Translations under genes and position numbers: made by a program
From: Streptomyces sp. TRM49041
GTDB taxonomy: Bacteria > Actinomycetota > Actinomycetes > Streptomycetales > Streptomycetaceae
Direction of reading: 5' to 3'
Length of the DNA stretch: 64,000 nt
Assembly: GCF_008271805.1 (NCBI RefSeq)
Contig: NZ_VSRY01000016.1
Coordinates: forward strand, 1 to 64,000
Notes under the pieces: model-generated
Told to the model about the DNA's origin: nothing
What the model saw: only the letters and a program-made list of their open reading frames with translations
Database searches by the model: none
Part shown: positions 1 through 9,296 of the stretch, in pieces
How the letters are laid out: every line of letters starts with the position of its first letter
Numbering within the stretch: position 1 is the stretch's first letter

Positions 1-124
1 CGGGGCGGACGGCCGTGGCGCCCGGCGCCCCGGCTCCCGGCGCGTGCCCCGGCCGCGGTCAGGCTCCGGCACCGGAACCGGCACCGGTGCCCGCGCCGGT
101 ACGGGCCCCGCCGCGCGCCTTCGG

Positions 125-1207
125 CTACTGGTCGGACGAGAAGCGGACGGAGCCGTCCGGGAGGCGGGTCTCGCACCAGACGCGGACGCCGGAGCGGAGT
201 TCGTTGTCCGTGCCCACGTCGGCGCCGTCGCCTATCACCGCGCCGTGCAGGATCGTGCGGGCGCCGATGCGGGCGCCCTCGCCGATGAGGGAGTCGGTCA
301 CCACCGCGCCCGGTTCCACGACGGCGCCCGCCATGACGTTGCTGCCGTCGATCCGGGCGCCCTCGCCGACCACCGCGCCCGCGCCGATGACCGTGCCGCC
401 CGTGAGCTTGGCGTCCGGGGCGACCGTCGCGCCGTCGATGACGAGGCGGTCGCCGCAGCGGCCGGGGACCGCCGGGGACGGGGCGCGGCCGAGGACGAGG
501 TCGGCGGAGCCGCGTACGAACGCCTGCGGGGTGCCGAGGTCGAGCCAGTACGTGGAGTCGACCATGCCCTGGAGGTGGGCGCCGTCGGCCAGGAGGCCCG
601 GGAACGTCTCGCGTTCGACCGAGACGGGCCGGCCGGCCGGGATGGTGTCGATGACGGACCGGCGGAAGACATACGCGCCGGCGTTGATCTGGTCCGTGAC
701 GATCTCCTCGGGCGTCTGCGGCTTCTCCAGGAATGCCGTGACGCGCCCGGTGGAGTCCGTCGGTACGAGGCCGAACGCTCTCGGGTCCTCGACGCGGGTC
801 AGGTGGAGTGAGACGTCGGCGCCCGAGGTCTCGTGGGTCTCCACCAGGGCGCGGATGTCGAGGCCGGTGAGGATGTCCCCGTTGAAGATGAGGACCGGCT
901 CGTCCGGCCCCGACCGCAGCCGCGAGGCGACGTTGCGTATCGCGCCGCCGGTGCCGAGCGGCTCCACCTCGGTGACGTACTCGAGGTGGAGGCCGAGTGA
1001 CGAACCGTCGCCGAAGTACGGCTCGAACACCTCGGCCAGGTACGAGGTCGCCAGCACGATGTGCTCGACGCCGGCCGCGCGGGCCCGGGCGAGCTGGTGC
1101 GTGAGGAACGGGACACCCGCCGCGGGCACCATCGGCTTCGGTGTGTTCACCGTCGTCGGTCGCAGCCTGGTTCCCTTGCCACCGACCAGGAGGATCGCTT
1201 CTGTCAC
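125..1207 (-). CDS. Sugar-1-phosphate nucleotidyltransferase (probable mannose-1-phosphate guanylyltransferase)
   Basis: A 360-aa NTP-transferase of the RmlA/GDP-mannose pyrophosphorylase type with a C-terminal left-handed beta-helix. The nucleotide-binding signature GGKGTRLRP is at residues 9-17. FNGD (108-111), EKP (161-163), NAGAYVF (175-181) and WLDLGTP (221-227) follow the family order. Hexapeptide-type repeats occupy about 257-335. Start is GTG at 1207. The reaction would be sugar-1-P plus NTP to NDP-sugar and PPi in the cytoplasm. Given gmd and fcl at 52-54 kb, GDP-mannose is the likely product, but sequence alone does not separate it from glucose-1-P uridylyl- or thymidylyltransferases. 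Downstream, bases 1-124 hold no gene I can support, only a 12-bp palindrome at 80-91. Confidence 0.88.
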   Translation of the reverse strand: MTEAILLVGGKGTRLRPTTVNTPKPMVPAAGVPFLTHQLARARAAGVEHIVLATSYLAEVFEPYFGDGSSLGLHLEYVTEVEPLGTGGAIRNVASRLRSGPDEPVLIFNGDILTGLDIRALVETHETSGADVSLHLTRVEDPRAFGLVPTDSTGRVTAFLEKPQTPEEIVTDQINAGAYVFRRSVIDTIPAGRPVSVERETFPGLLADGAHLQGMVDSTYWLDLGTPQAFVRGSADLVLGRAPSPAVPGRCGDRLVIDGATVAPDAKLTGGTVIGAGAVVGEGARIDGSNVMAGAVVEPGAVVTDSLIGEGARIGARTILHGAVIGDGADVGTDNELRSGVRVWCETRLPDGSVRFSSDQ

Positions 1208-1362
1208 CTGTCGTCTCTGCTTCCTGCTGGGGCCGGTCGTTGGGGGTGGGGCCGATCCGGCGCGCTGATCTCGGTCGGAGATCGGTCATATGATCGGCAC
1301 GACCAGGCAGTGTAGGCAGATCCTAGGCAGACCTGGGCAGACGGTTCGACACAGCGTTTCGG

Positions 1363-2994
1363 TCAGGGTCTGCCCTGGTATTCCGCCGCCGCGGTACGGG
1401 CCGTGCCGAGCTTCGAGTAGAGCTTGGTTCCCGGGCATTCGGTGGCGTAGCCGTCACGGTGCCCGGAAATGACGTTGAGGCTGACCTTCGTGCCTTTCTT
1501 GTACAGGTTTCCGCCACCCGATGTCAGGGTGCTCCTGCCGCGCGGGTCCTTTCCGTACAGACCGAGTTTCCACGCCGTCAGTTTCGCCACCGCTGTGACG
1601 GTTGCGGCGGGCGGGGTGTCCGAGCCGAACGAACCGAGCACCGCGATACCTGTGGTGCTGGTGTTGAAGCCGAGCGTGTGGGCGCCCTGCACCGGTTTGG
1701 CGACGCCGCCGGCCCGGCCTTCGTAGATGTTTCCGCATTTGTCGATGGCGAAGTTGTAGCCGAGGTCCCGCCACCCCATGCTCTCGACGTGGTAGCGGTA
1801 AATACTGCGGAGCAGTGAGGGGGCCTGGGCGCAGGTGTAGTTGTTGCCGGTGGCGCTGTGGTGGACGAAGGCCGCCTGGACGGAATCGGTGTAGAGGAAG
1901 TCCGGTTCGCGCAGCTTCTCGTCGGCGCCCCAGCCCTTGCGGGTGACGATGCGCGGCTGCGGCCCGATGTACTGCGCAGCGGCGACCGGCACGGTGGCCT
2001 CGGTCTCGGCCTTGGACAGTTCGGGGATCTCGGTGGCGCCCAGCCCTGCGATGTCGGCGTTGACGGCCGACGCGGCCGACTCCTCGGCGGTGAGGCCGGA
2101 TACGGCGCTCTGGTCCGCGCCGGCGGGTGGGGCTGCTTGGCCCTGCCCTTGCCCGACGCTGCCGGCCGGGGTGTCGATGCCGACCGAGGTGTTGATACCG
2201 ACCGACGTGTCGACACCGATCGACGTGTCGACGCGGCCGACCGACGTGTCGACACCGATCGACGTCTCGATGCCGCCGACCGAGGTGTCGATGCCGACCG
2301 AGGTGTCGACGCCGACCGAGGTGTCGCTCGTCGCCGGTTCGCCGCTGTCGGCCGGGGCATCGCTATCGGCCGGGGCATCGCTGTCGGCCGGGTCGTCGCC
2401 GGGATCGACCAGCTCGACACGCAGGCCCGGCGGCACCGCCGGGGCGCCGGCGCTGCGCGACACGCCCGCCTCCGGCCGTACCCGGACCTCGATGCCGTCC
2501 GAATCGCCCACCCACAGGGGCGCGGTCGCGCCGCGCACCCCGTCCGCCCGGGCCTCCGCCGTGCCGGGGTCGGCGGCGTGGTCGAGGTGGTGGGCCTCCA
2601 GGTCCTGCCACTGCGACCAGACGCCGGTCCCGGTGGCGCGCGTACGCACCTGGACCGTGCCGTGCAGTTCGGAGCGCGGGTCGTCCCACACGACGCCGAC
2701 GAGCGAGAACGGTTCGACATCCCGGCGCGGCAGCCCATGGGGGGCCCGGCCGTCGGGGGCCGCGCTCCGCTCTGTGGTGAGCAGGGGCGCGAGCGGCAGG
2801 GACTGCGTCGATCCGGCCACCGACACATCGTCCGCCGCGGGCGCGGAGGAGACCGCGGCGGACCGAGGCGAGATCTGCGCCGCGGACAGCGGCCCGGGCA
2901 GCGGCATCGCGAGAGCGGAGGCGGAGGCGGTGGACGCGGCCGCTGTGGCGACCGCGATCGCTACGCCGATCAAGGGAATACGAATGTAACTCAT
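1363..2994 (-). CDS. Secreted PGRP/Amidase_2 N-acetylmuramoyl-L-alanine amidase with repeat linker
   Basis: A 543-aa exported peptidoglycan amidase. Residues 1-28 form a signal peptide (hydrophobic core, AxA-type end). A secreted N-terminal region of about 170 residues is followed by PADSDA repeats (202-219) and about nine units of a DTSVGV-like hexapeptide (223-278). The catalytic domain is C-terminal (about 350-535). Probable zinc ligands are H378 or H379 in VHHSA, H512 in GHRD and C520 in ECPG, as in T7 lysozyme/PGRP enzymes. It should cleave the MurNAc-L-Ala bond outside the membrane. The ATG at 2994 lacks a good Shine-Dalgarno, so translation may be leaderless or start elsewhere. It is divergent from the TIGR03089 gene. 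Confidence 0.9.
   Translation of the reverse strand: MSYIRIPLIGVAIAVATAAASTASASALAMPLPGPLSAAQISPRSAAVSSAPAADDVSVAGSTQSLPLAPLLTTERSAAPDGRAPHGLPRRDVEPFSLVGVVWDDPRSELHGTVQVRTRATGTGVWSQWQDLEAHHLDHAADPGTAEARADGVRGATAPLWVGDSDGIEVRVRPEAGVSRSAGAPAVPPGLRVELVDPGDDPADSDAPADSDAPADSGEPATSDTSVGVDTSVGIDTSVGGIETSIGVDTSVGRVDTSIGVDTSVGINTSVGIDTPAGSVGQGQGQAAPPAGADQSAVSGLTAEESAASAVNADIAGLGATEIPELSKAETEATVPVAAAQYIGPQPRIVTRKGWGADEKLREPDFLYTDSVQAAFVHHSATGNNYTCAQAPSLLRSIYRYHVESMGWRDLGYNFAIDKCGNIYEGRAGGVAKPVQGAHTLGFNTSTTGIAVLGSFGSDTPPAATVTAVAKLTAWKLGLYGKDPRGRSTLTSGGGNLYKKGTKVSLNVISGHRDGYATECPGTKLYSKLGTARTAAAEYQGRP
2161..2328. repeat. Coding tandem repeat (degenerate 18-bp units) in the amidase linker
   Basis: About nine degenerate units encode a DTSVG[VI]-type hexapeptide within the amidase gene (residues 223-278). 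The DNA units are near-identical and in frame, so copy number could change without a frameshift. An upstream PADSDA repeat (residues 202-219) is of the same kind. This is a coding minisatellite, not a CRISPR array: there are no unique spacers. Confidence 0.85.
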
Positions 2995-3109
2995 AGCTAG
3001 ATACTGGACATTTCACCCCAGTTGCGCTTGTCGGGTTTCCTGACGGCCGATCGCTCCGTACGGAGGAGGGCGTCACCCGCTCGGCCCTGTCGCGGCCGCC
3101 CGGCCCGCG

Positions 3110-3115
3110 TACCCT
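3110..3115 (+). promoter_or_regulatory. Candidate -10 for a leaderless transcript of the TIGR03089 gene
   Basis: TACCCT matches the Streptomyces TANNNT -10 pattern and ends 7 nt before the GTG at 3123. That gene has no Shine-Dalgarno. The -35 region (CTGTCG, 17 nt upstream) is weak. Inference only. Confidence 0.35.
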
Positions 3116-3122
3116 TGCCCGC

Positions 3123-3887
3123 GTGAACGCCAGCGACCTCACCCCTGCCGACCTGCTGCGATCCGCGCTCGCCGCGGACCCGGCCCGCCCCTTGGTCACG
3201 TACTACGACGACGCCACCGGTGAGCGCGTCGAACTGTCGGTGGCCACCTTCGCCAACTGGGTGGCCAAGACGGCGAACCTGCTCCAGGACGGGCTCTCCG
3301 CCGAGCCCGGTGAGCGGGTCTCGCTGCTGCTGCCCGCGCACTGGCAGACCGCCGTCTGGCTGCTCGCCTGCGCGTCCGTGGGAGTGGTGGCCGACCTCGA
3401 CGGCGACCCGGCCGACGCGGATCACGTGGTGGCCGGGCCCGAACGGCTCGACGACGGCCTGACCTGCGGCGGCAGCCGCCTCGCCCTGTCGCTCGCCCCG
3501 CTGGGCCGCCGCTTCCCCACGCCGCCGGCGGGCTACGACGACTACGCGGTCGAGGTGCCGAGCCAGGGCGACCGGTTCGTACCGTACGTCCCGGTCGACC
3601 CGGACGAGCCCGCGCTCGCCCTGCGCGACGCGGCCGGCGCCCGTAAGGAGCTGACCGGCGCCGAGCTCGTCGAGCGCGCCCGCGCGGACGCGGCGCGGCG
3701 GGGGCTCGAGCCGGGGGCGCGGCTGCTGTCGGGGCTGGCCTGGGACACATGGGAGGGCGTGTCGGCCGGGCTGTACGCGCCGCTTGCCGCGGGCGCGTCC
3801 GTCGTCCTCTGCCGCCACCTCGACCGGCTGTCGCCGGAGGCGCTCGCCCAGCGGATCGACAGCGAACGCGTCACCGACCGCGTCTGA
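3123..3887 (+). CDS. TIGR03089 family protein (AMP-binding-like N-terminal fragment)
   Basis: A 254-aa cytoplasmic protein that looks like the N-terminal part of an acyl-/AMP-ligase (PLVTYYDDATGERVELS near the start, then WVAKTANLLQDGL and a PAHWQTAVWLLAC segment). It has no adenylation P-loop or C-terminal catalytic lid. Length and features fit the actinobacterial family TIGR03089, whose function is unknown to me. The start is GTG at 3123 with no visible Shine-Dalgarno, so it is possibly leaderless. It lies immediately upstream of the LCP genes and is a conserved neighbour rather than an obvious part of the ligase pathway. Confidence 0.8.
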   Translation: MNASDLTPADLLRSALAADPARPLVTYYDDATGERVELSVATFANWVAKTANLLQDGLSAEPGERVSLLLPAHWQTAVWLLACASVGVVADLDGDPADADHVVAGPERLDDGLTCGGSRLALSLAPLGRRFPTPPAGYDDYAVEVPSQGDRFVPYVPVDPDEPALALRDAAGARKELTGAELVERARADAARRGLEPGARLLSGLAWDTWEGVSAGLYAPLAAGASVVLCRHLDRLSPEALAQRIDSERVTDRV

Positions 3888-4065
3888 CGGCCACCCGTCC
3901 GGCGGACCGCCTGCCGAGTCCGCCGGGTTCCGGAGTCCTTCCCGGTACATCATCGGCGGTGCGCACCACTGTGCACACAACCCTGTGCGGGGCCCGGCCG
4001 TCTCACCGTGCGACGGCCGCCCCGGGACCTGGGTGCCGCCGACGCCATGAAGGACGGACTCTGAC

Positions 4066-5247
4066 GTGACGGACACCGCCGGCACTCCCCCGGACCCGGA
4101 CGCCTCGGCCCGACACCGGCCGACGTGGCTGCGCTGGGCGGCGCTCGGCTCGTCGGTCGTCGTGCTGCTCGCGGCGGGCACCGGCTGGTGGCTGTACCGG
4201 AAGCTCGACGGCAACATCACCACCGACAGGAACGCGGTGGCCGAACTCAAGCGGTACGAGCGGGAGCGCCCCGCCCCCGTCCCGCGCGGCGGCAAGAACA
4301 TCCTGCTCATCGGCTCCGACACCCGGGCCGGCAACGGGAACACGAAGTACGGCCAGGACAAGGGCAGCCAGCGGTCCGACACCACGATCCTGCTGCATCT
4401 GTCGGCGCGTGGGCACGGCGTGACGGCCATGTCGATCCCGCGCGACCTGATGGTGGACATCCCGGACTGCCGTACGGGCGGCGGCAGGCGCGCCACTCCC
4501 GGCGCCGCCCCGTTCAATGGGGCGTTCGAGCTGGGCGGAACGGCCTGCACGATCCGTACGGTCGAGAAGCTGACCGGAATCCGCGTGGACCATCACATGG
4601 TGATCGACTTCCGGGGCTTCAAGGACATGGTGGACGCCGTCGGCGGCGTACGGGTCTGCGTCCGGGAGCCGATCGACGACCCGGACGCGCAGCTGAAGCT
4701 GGAGGCCGGAGCGCAGACGCTCGACGGCGAGCAGGCCCTCGGCTACGTACGGGCCCGCAAGTCGCTGGGCGACGGCAGCGACACCGAACGCATGAACCGC
4801 CAGCAGCAGTTCCTCGGCGCGCTGGTCACCAAGGTGCAGAGCAACGGCGTCCTGCTCAACCCGGCGCGGCTCTACCCGGTCCTGGACGCGGCCACCAAGT
4901 CGCTCACCACGGACCCGGGGATGGACTCGCTGAAGGACCTGTACGACCTGGCGCGGCGGCTGCGCAGCGTACCGCCCGAGGAGGTGCGGTTCCTGACCGT
5001 GCCGAGGAAGCCGTACCGCGCGGACCCGAACCGCGACGAGCTGGTGCAGCCGGACGCCGGCCGGCTCTTCAGACGACTGCGGGCCGACGCCCCGGTGGCC
5101 GTCGTCCCCACCACCGAGCGGGACGGCCCTTCCCCGGAGGCTCCAGAGGCTCCAGAGGCGCCGGAGGCTTCGCCGAACGGCCCGGGGAGCCCGTCCGCCG
5201 TGCCGACCTTCAGCGGGACCAACGCCGCGGTGAGCACCTGCCCGTAG
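4066..5247 (+). CDS. LCP family cell-wall glycopolymer ligase 1
   Basis: A 393-aa LytR-CpsA-Psr protein. It has a short cytoplasmic N-terminus, one membrane segment at about 24-45, then the extracellular LCP domain. Core motifs are present: NILLIGSDTR, SDTTILLHLS, SIPRDLMVDIP (pyrophosphate and metal-binding Arg/Asp region), VEKLTGIRVDHHMVIDF and a late YVRARKS segment. The family transfers polyprenyl-pyrophosphate-linked glycopolymers to peptidoglycan. The C-terminal tail is Pro/Glu-rich (EAPEAPEAPEA) and there is no LytR_C domain. Start is GTG at 4066. It is the first of three consecutive same-strand LCP genes. Confidence 0.92.
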   Translation: MTDTAGTPPDPDASARHRPTWLRWAALGSSVVVLLAAGTGWWLYRKLDGNITTDRNAVAELKRYERERPAPVPRGGKNILLIGSDTRAGNGNTKYGQDKGSQRSDTTILLHLSARGHGVTAMSIPRDLMVDIPDCRTGGGRRATPGAAPFNGAFELGGTACTIRTVEKLTGIRVDHHMVIDFRGFKDMVDAVGGVRVCVREPIDDPDAQLKLEAGAQTLDGEQALGYVRARKSLGDGSDTERMNRQQQFLGALVTKVQSNGVLLNPARLYPVLDAATKSLTTDPGMDSLKDLYDLARRLRSVPPEEVRFLTVPRKPYRADPNRDELVQPDAGRLFRRLRADAPVAVVPTTERDGPSPEAPEAPEAPEASPNGPGSPSAVPTFSGTNAAVSTCP

Positions 5248-5516
5248 GGACGCATCCAGGGGAGGGCGTAGTGATGTGAAGAGGGAGGTGTGAGGAAACA
5301 GGGTGACAGAGGTGGCGGTGTATGAAGATTGAGCGGATTGTCCCTTTGTAAGGGGCGTGGAATTTGTCACGCACGTCGCCCCGCGCTGAACTGGGCGGAT
5401 AGTGTGACGCGATCCGGTACGACCGACCGCACAGGTCGCGCACCCAAGGATCGAGAAACCGAGCGCCTGCAAGGGGGAGGCGCCTCGCGTGGCACCGACG
5501 GAGGACTCAGGTAACC

Positions 5517-7337
5517 GTGGACGCGCACAGCCGTGGAGGGGCGGAGAACATCGACCCCGCCGACCAGTGGGTACTGAACCCGCAGACCGGTAACTACGAA
5601 CTGCGACTGGACCATTCCGCAGGGCAGTCACCCGTCTCCGCGCAACGTGCCGCGACCGCCCCGAAGCCACCGCCCCAGGCGAGTCGCGCCTCGCGGACCT
5701 CCTCCGCGTCCCCGGCCGCGTCCGCCCCGACGGCGGCGGAGTCGGAGTCGGCCGCGGGGCACCGGCGCCGTACGACCGAGGTCCCCGAGCAGCGCAGGCG
5801 CCGGCCCGCGGAGCCCGCGCAGGGCGGCGGCCGCCGGGGTGCGGCGCAGGGCCCGACGAGCCGGCGCCGTCAGAAGCCGAAGAAGTCCCGCAAGAAGAAG
5901 ATTCTCCTGTGGACGGGCGGCGTGATGGCCTTTCTGCTGGTGGGCACCGGCACCTTCGTCTATTACCTCTACGAACGGCTCGAGGGGAACATCAACACGA
6001 TCGACGTCGGGGGTGCGGGCGGCAGTTCGGGCTTCAAGAAGGACCAGGCGATCAACCTGCTGGTGATCGGCACGGACAAGCGGACCGGTGACGGCAATTC
6101 CGGCTATGGCGACAAGAACAGCCCCGGCCACGCCGACACCACGATCCTCTTCCATGTCTCCAAGGACCGGACGAACGCCACGGCGCTGTCCATCCCCCGG
6201 GACCTGATCACCGACATCCCGGACTGCGAGACGAAGCTGGAGGACGGCAGCACCAAGACGATCCCCGGCCAGCGGGGGGTGCGGTTCAACACCAGCCTCG
6301 GACAGATGGACCGGAATCCGGGCTGCACCATGGCCACGGTCAAGGAGCTCACCGGTGTCCCGATCGACCACTTCATGATGGTCGACTTCAACGCCGTGAA
6401 GACGCTGTCGTCCGCCGTCGGCGGTGTCGAGGTGTGTGTCGAGAAGCCGGTCGACGACAAGAAGTCCGGCCTGAAACTGCCCGAGGGCACGAGCGTCATC
6501 GAGGGCGAGCAGGCGCTGGCTTTCGTCCGGACCCGGCAGGCGTTCGGGCAGAAGAGCGACCTGTCCCGCATCCAGACGCAGCAGTTGTTCATGAGCTCGA
6601 TGATCCGCAAGATGAAGTCGAGCGACACACTCACCAGCCCGTCCAAGCTTTACGCCCTCGCCGACGCGGCCACCAAGGCCCTCACCGTCGACAGGGGCAT
6701 AGGGAAAGTCGACCTACTCCGTGACCTCGCCGCGGAGATCGCCAAGGTCGACCCCAAGAACGTCACCTTCACGACGCTGCCGGTGCTCGACAACCCGGCC
6801 GAGACGGTGAAGGCGACCGTCGTCCTCAACGAGGTGAAGGCCGAGCCGCTCTTCTCGATCATCCAGAACGACATCTCGCTCACCGAGGTGCAGCAGAAGG
6901 AGAGGGACGCCAAGAACGCCCAGCAGGCGGCCCAGGCCGCACTCCTCAAGGGCCCCCGCGCCGAGCCCTCCGCGGTTCGGGTGGACGTGTACAACGGCAG
7001 CGGCGTACGCGGCGGTGCCCAGTCGACGATCAACTGGCTGCAGAACGACATGGGCGTGCTGAAGTCGACGAACAAGGCGAACGCCCCGGCGGACATAGCG
7101 AAGACGACGCTGGAGTACGCGCCGAACCAGGCCGATCAGGCCCGCAAGCTCGCGGACATGATGGGACTGCCCGCGACGGCCCTGAAGCAGGGGACGGCGG
7201 ACGCCGGGGAGCGTGAGCCGATGGTGCTCACCCTCGGCAAGGACTTCACGGCCGCGGGCGTGCCGATCACCGGTCCGGCGAAGGCGCCGGAGGGTGTGCA
7301 GAGAGTAGAGGCGGACAAACAGGTGTGCGCGAAGTGA
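5517..7337 (+). CDS. LCP family glycopolymer ligase 2 with LytR_C domain
   Basis: A 606-aa LCP protein. Residues 1-120 are a disordered, Ala/Arg-rich cytoplasmic region ending in a basic KKSRKKK stretch. One membrane segment follows at about 127-150 (LLWTGGVMAFLLVGTGTFVYY). The LCP domain has INLLVIGTDKR, HADTTILFHVS and SIPRDLITDIPDC. A C-terminal LytR_C domain starts near VRVDVYNGSGVRGG. Start is GTG at 5517. The 269-bp gap upstream contains an AT-richer stretch and probably a promoter, but I see no convincing -35/-10 pair. The role is attachment of cell-wall polymers at the outer membrane face. Confidence 0.93.
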   Translation: MDAHSRGGAENIDPADQWVLNPQTGNYELRLDHSAGQSPVSAQRAATAPKPPPQASRASRTSSASPAASAPTAAESESAAGHRRRTTEVPEQRRRRPAEPAQGGGRRGAAQGPTSRRRQKPKKSRKKKILLWTGGVMAFLLVGTGTFVYYLYERLEGNINTIDVGGAGGSSGFKKDQAINLLVIGTDKRTGDGNSGYGDKNSPGHADTTILFHVSKDRTNATALSIPRDLITDIPDCETKLEDGSTKTIPGQRGVRFNTSLGQMDRNPGCTMATVKELTGVPIDHFMMVDFNAVKTLSSAVGGVEVCVEKPVDDKKSGLKLPEGTSVIEGEQALAFVRTRQAFGQKSDLSRIQTQQLFMSSMIRKMKSSDTLTSPSKLYALADAATKALTVDRGIGKVDLLRDLAAEIAKVDPKNVTFTTLPVLDNPAETVKATVVLNEVKAEPLFSIIQNDISLTEVQQKERDAKNAQQAAQAALLKGPRAEPSAVRVDVYNGSGVRGGAQSTINWLQNDMGVLKSTNKANAPADIAKTTLEYAPNQADQARKLADMMGLPATALKQGTADAGEREPMVLTLGKDFTAAGVPITGPAKAPEGVQRVEADKQVCAK

Positions 7338-7366
7338 CGCGCACCTGAGTCACAGGGGAGACGTGG

Positions 7367-9208
7367 GTGGGACACAGCAGCGTGCGTGGGGAGGGGACGC
7401 GGGAGAGCGTCCCGCACGCCCGGAACGCCCGTGACCTGGGCTGGGACGACAGCCTCGACGACCGGGCCGAAAGCCCGGGCGACGGTGGCGACTCGACCGG
7501 TACGGGCGGGAGCGCAGGAACGGGGCCGGGATCGGGATCGGGCGGCGGGCGTAGGGGCGCCCGGAGTTCGGACGCCGACGGCCCGGAGGCCGAGGAGGAC
7601 GACGGGCCGGACACCGGCGGACGGTCGGGCTCCCGGGGCGCGGGAAGCCCCCGACGGGCGGGCAGACGACCGCGGCAGCGCGCCAGGAGCAGCAAACGGC
7701 GGGTGTTCCGCTGGGTGGCCTCGGTGCTGTCGCTGCTGATACTCGGCACCGCGGGCGCGGGGTACGTCTATATCCAGCATCTGAACGGCAACATCCGCAG
7801 TAGCGGCCGCAGCGGCGGCGACAGCGGAGTGAAGAAGGCGTCGCCCAACGCGGCCGGTAGGACCCCGCTGAACATCCTGCTGATCGGCGCCGACGGCCGG
7901 AACTCCAAGGAGAACCTGGCGCTCGGCGGCGCGAAGGACACGGTGGGCGACAAGCCGCGGGCCGATGTGCAGATGCTCCTGCACGTCTCCGCGGACCGCA
8001 AGAGCGCCGCCGTGGTGAGTATTCCGCGCGACACCCGCGTCGACATACCCGAGTGCAAGGACCCCGAGACCGGTGAGCCGTACCCGGCGACCAACCGGAT
8101 CATCACCGAGTCGCTGCAGCGTGGCGGTCCCGGCTGCACCCTGACGACCTGGGAGAAGATGACCGGCGTCTACATCGACCACTGGATGATGGTCGACTTC
8201 GCCGGTGTGGTGAAGATGGCGGACGCGGTCGGCGGTGTCCCCGTCTGCGTACAGCACAACGTGTGGGACCGGCCGACCCCGCAGGTCCCGGGCGGCTCCG
8301 GCCTCAAGCTGGAGAAGGGCGAGACGTACGTCCAGGGTGAGCAGGCGCTTCAGTGGCTGCGTACCCGGCACGCGTTCTTCAACGACCAGGGCCGTGCCAA
8401 GGCGCAGCACATGTACATGAACTCGATGCTGCGTCAGCTCAAGAGCCAGAACGCGTTCACGGACACCGGCCGCGTCATGGACCTCGCGGAGGCCGGTACC
8501 AAGGCGCTCCAGGTGTCCGAGGAACTCGGCTCGGTGAAGAAGCTCTTCGACCTGGCCATGGAGCTGAAGGACGTACCGACCAACCGCATCACCATGACGA
8601 CGGTGCCGACGGCCGAGGACCACCAGAACAGCGCGCACCTGCTCGCGGTGGAGAGTGCGGCGCAGAAGATGTGGAAGATGCTCCGCGAGGACATCCCCTT
8701 CGACGACAACGGCGGTCCGGCGGCCAAGGCGTCCACCGCCCCGAGGGAGACGGGCCCGCCCGCCGCGGCACCGGCCGACCTCGCCGTCACGGTCGTCAAC
8801 GGCACGGGGGCCGACGGGAAGTACCCGGTGCAGGGCCGGGCGCACGGGATCTCCGAGATCCTGCGGGGCAAGGGCTTCACGCAGGCCGCGACCTCGCGGA
8901 CCGCCGCGCCCACGAAGGAGACGCTCCTCACGTACCCCGAGTCCGCCGGCGCGCAGGGCAAGGCGGACGCTCTGTCCGTGGCGAATGCCGTCGGTCTGCC
9001 GACCGACGCGGTGCGGGCGGCCGACGGTGAAGGCGACGGCGAAGGCGACGGCGGGCTGACGCTTACGGTCGGCGCCGACTGGCGCGAGGGGGACACGTAT
9101 CCCAAGCAGGAGGCGCCCAAGGCCGGTGACCTGCCGACGGACGCGGAGAACTCCAACGGCGCCGACGACAAGGCATGCATGGACGTGTACAAGCCGTATC
9201 GCTGGTAG
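7367..9208 (+). CDS. LCP family glycopolymer ligase 3 with LytR_C domain
   Basis: A 613-aa LCP protein of the same plan as its upstream neighbour: a disordered Gly/Arg/Asp-rich N-terminus of about 115 residues, one membrane segment (about 116-137), an LCP domain (NILLIGADGR, SIPRDTRVDIPEC, HWMMVDFAGVV) and LytR_C (DLAVTVVNGTGADG). In the LCP core, DVQMLLHVS replaces the usual SDTTILLH. The GTG at 7367 is chosen because AGGGGAG lies 6 nt upstream; another GTG 4 bp earlier is out of frame. Only 29 bp separate it from ligase 2, so the two are probably co-transcribed. A very strong bidirectional hairpin follows the stop. Confidence 0.92.
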   Translation: MGHSSVRGEGTRESVPHARNARDLGWDDSLDDRAESPGDGGDSTGTGGSAGTGPGSGSGGGRRGARSSDADGPEAEEDDGPDTGGRSGSRGAGSPRRAGRRPRQRARSSKRRVFRWVASVLSLLILGTAGAGYVYIQHLNGNIRSSGRSGGDSGVKKASPNAAGRTPLNILLIGADGRNSKENLALGGAKDTVGDKPRADVQMLLHVSADRKSAAVVSIPRDTRVDIPECKDPETGEPYPATNRIITESLQRGGPGCTLTTWEKMTGVYIDHWMMVDFAGVVKMADAVGGVPVCVQHNVWDRPTPQVPGGSGLKLEKGETYVQGEQALQWLRTRHAFFNDQGRAKAQHMYMNSMLRQLKSQNAFTDTGRVMDLAEAGTKALQVSEELGSVKKLFDLAMELKDVPTNRITMTTVPTAEDHQNSAHLLAVESAAQKMWKMLREDIPFDDNGGPAAKASTAPRETGPPAAAPADLAVTVVNGTGADGKYPVQGRAHGISEILRGKGFTQAATSRTAAPTKETLLTYPESAGAQGKADALSVANAVGLPTDAVRAADGEGDGEGDGGLTLTVGADWREGDTYPKQEAPKAGDLPTDAENSNGADDKACMDVYKPYRW

Positions 9209-9224
9209 CGGTACGGGAGTGACG

Positions 9225-9272
9225 AGGAGAGGGGCCGGTCGCCACGGATCCGTGGCGACCGGCCCCTCTCCT
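9225..9272. terminator. Bidirectional terminator: 48-bp perfect palindrome
   Basis: Two 24-bp perfectly complementary arms meet at a GGATCC centre, between the convergent ends of LCP 3 and the glycosyltransferase gene. There is no U-tract, which is usual in Streptomyces. Confidence 0.85.
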
Positions 9273-9296
9273 TCCGCACGTCAGTTCTTCTGTGCG

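Noticed and set aside
15..1268. Plus-strand 417-aa frame at the window start
   Set aside because: Antisense to the nucleotidyltransferase; composition is Arg/Pro/Ser-rich with no motifs.
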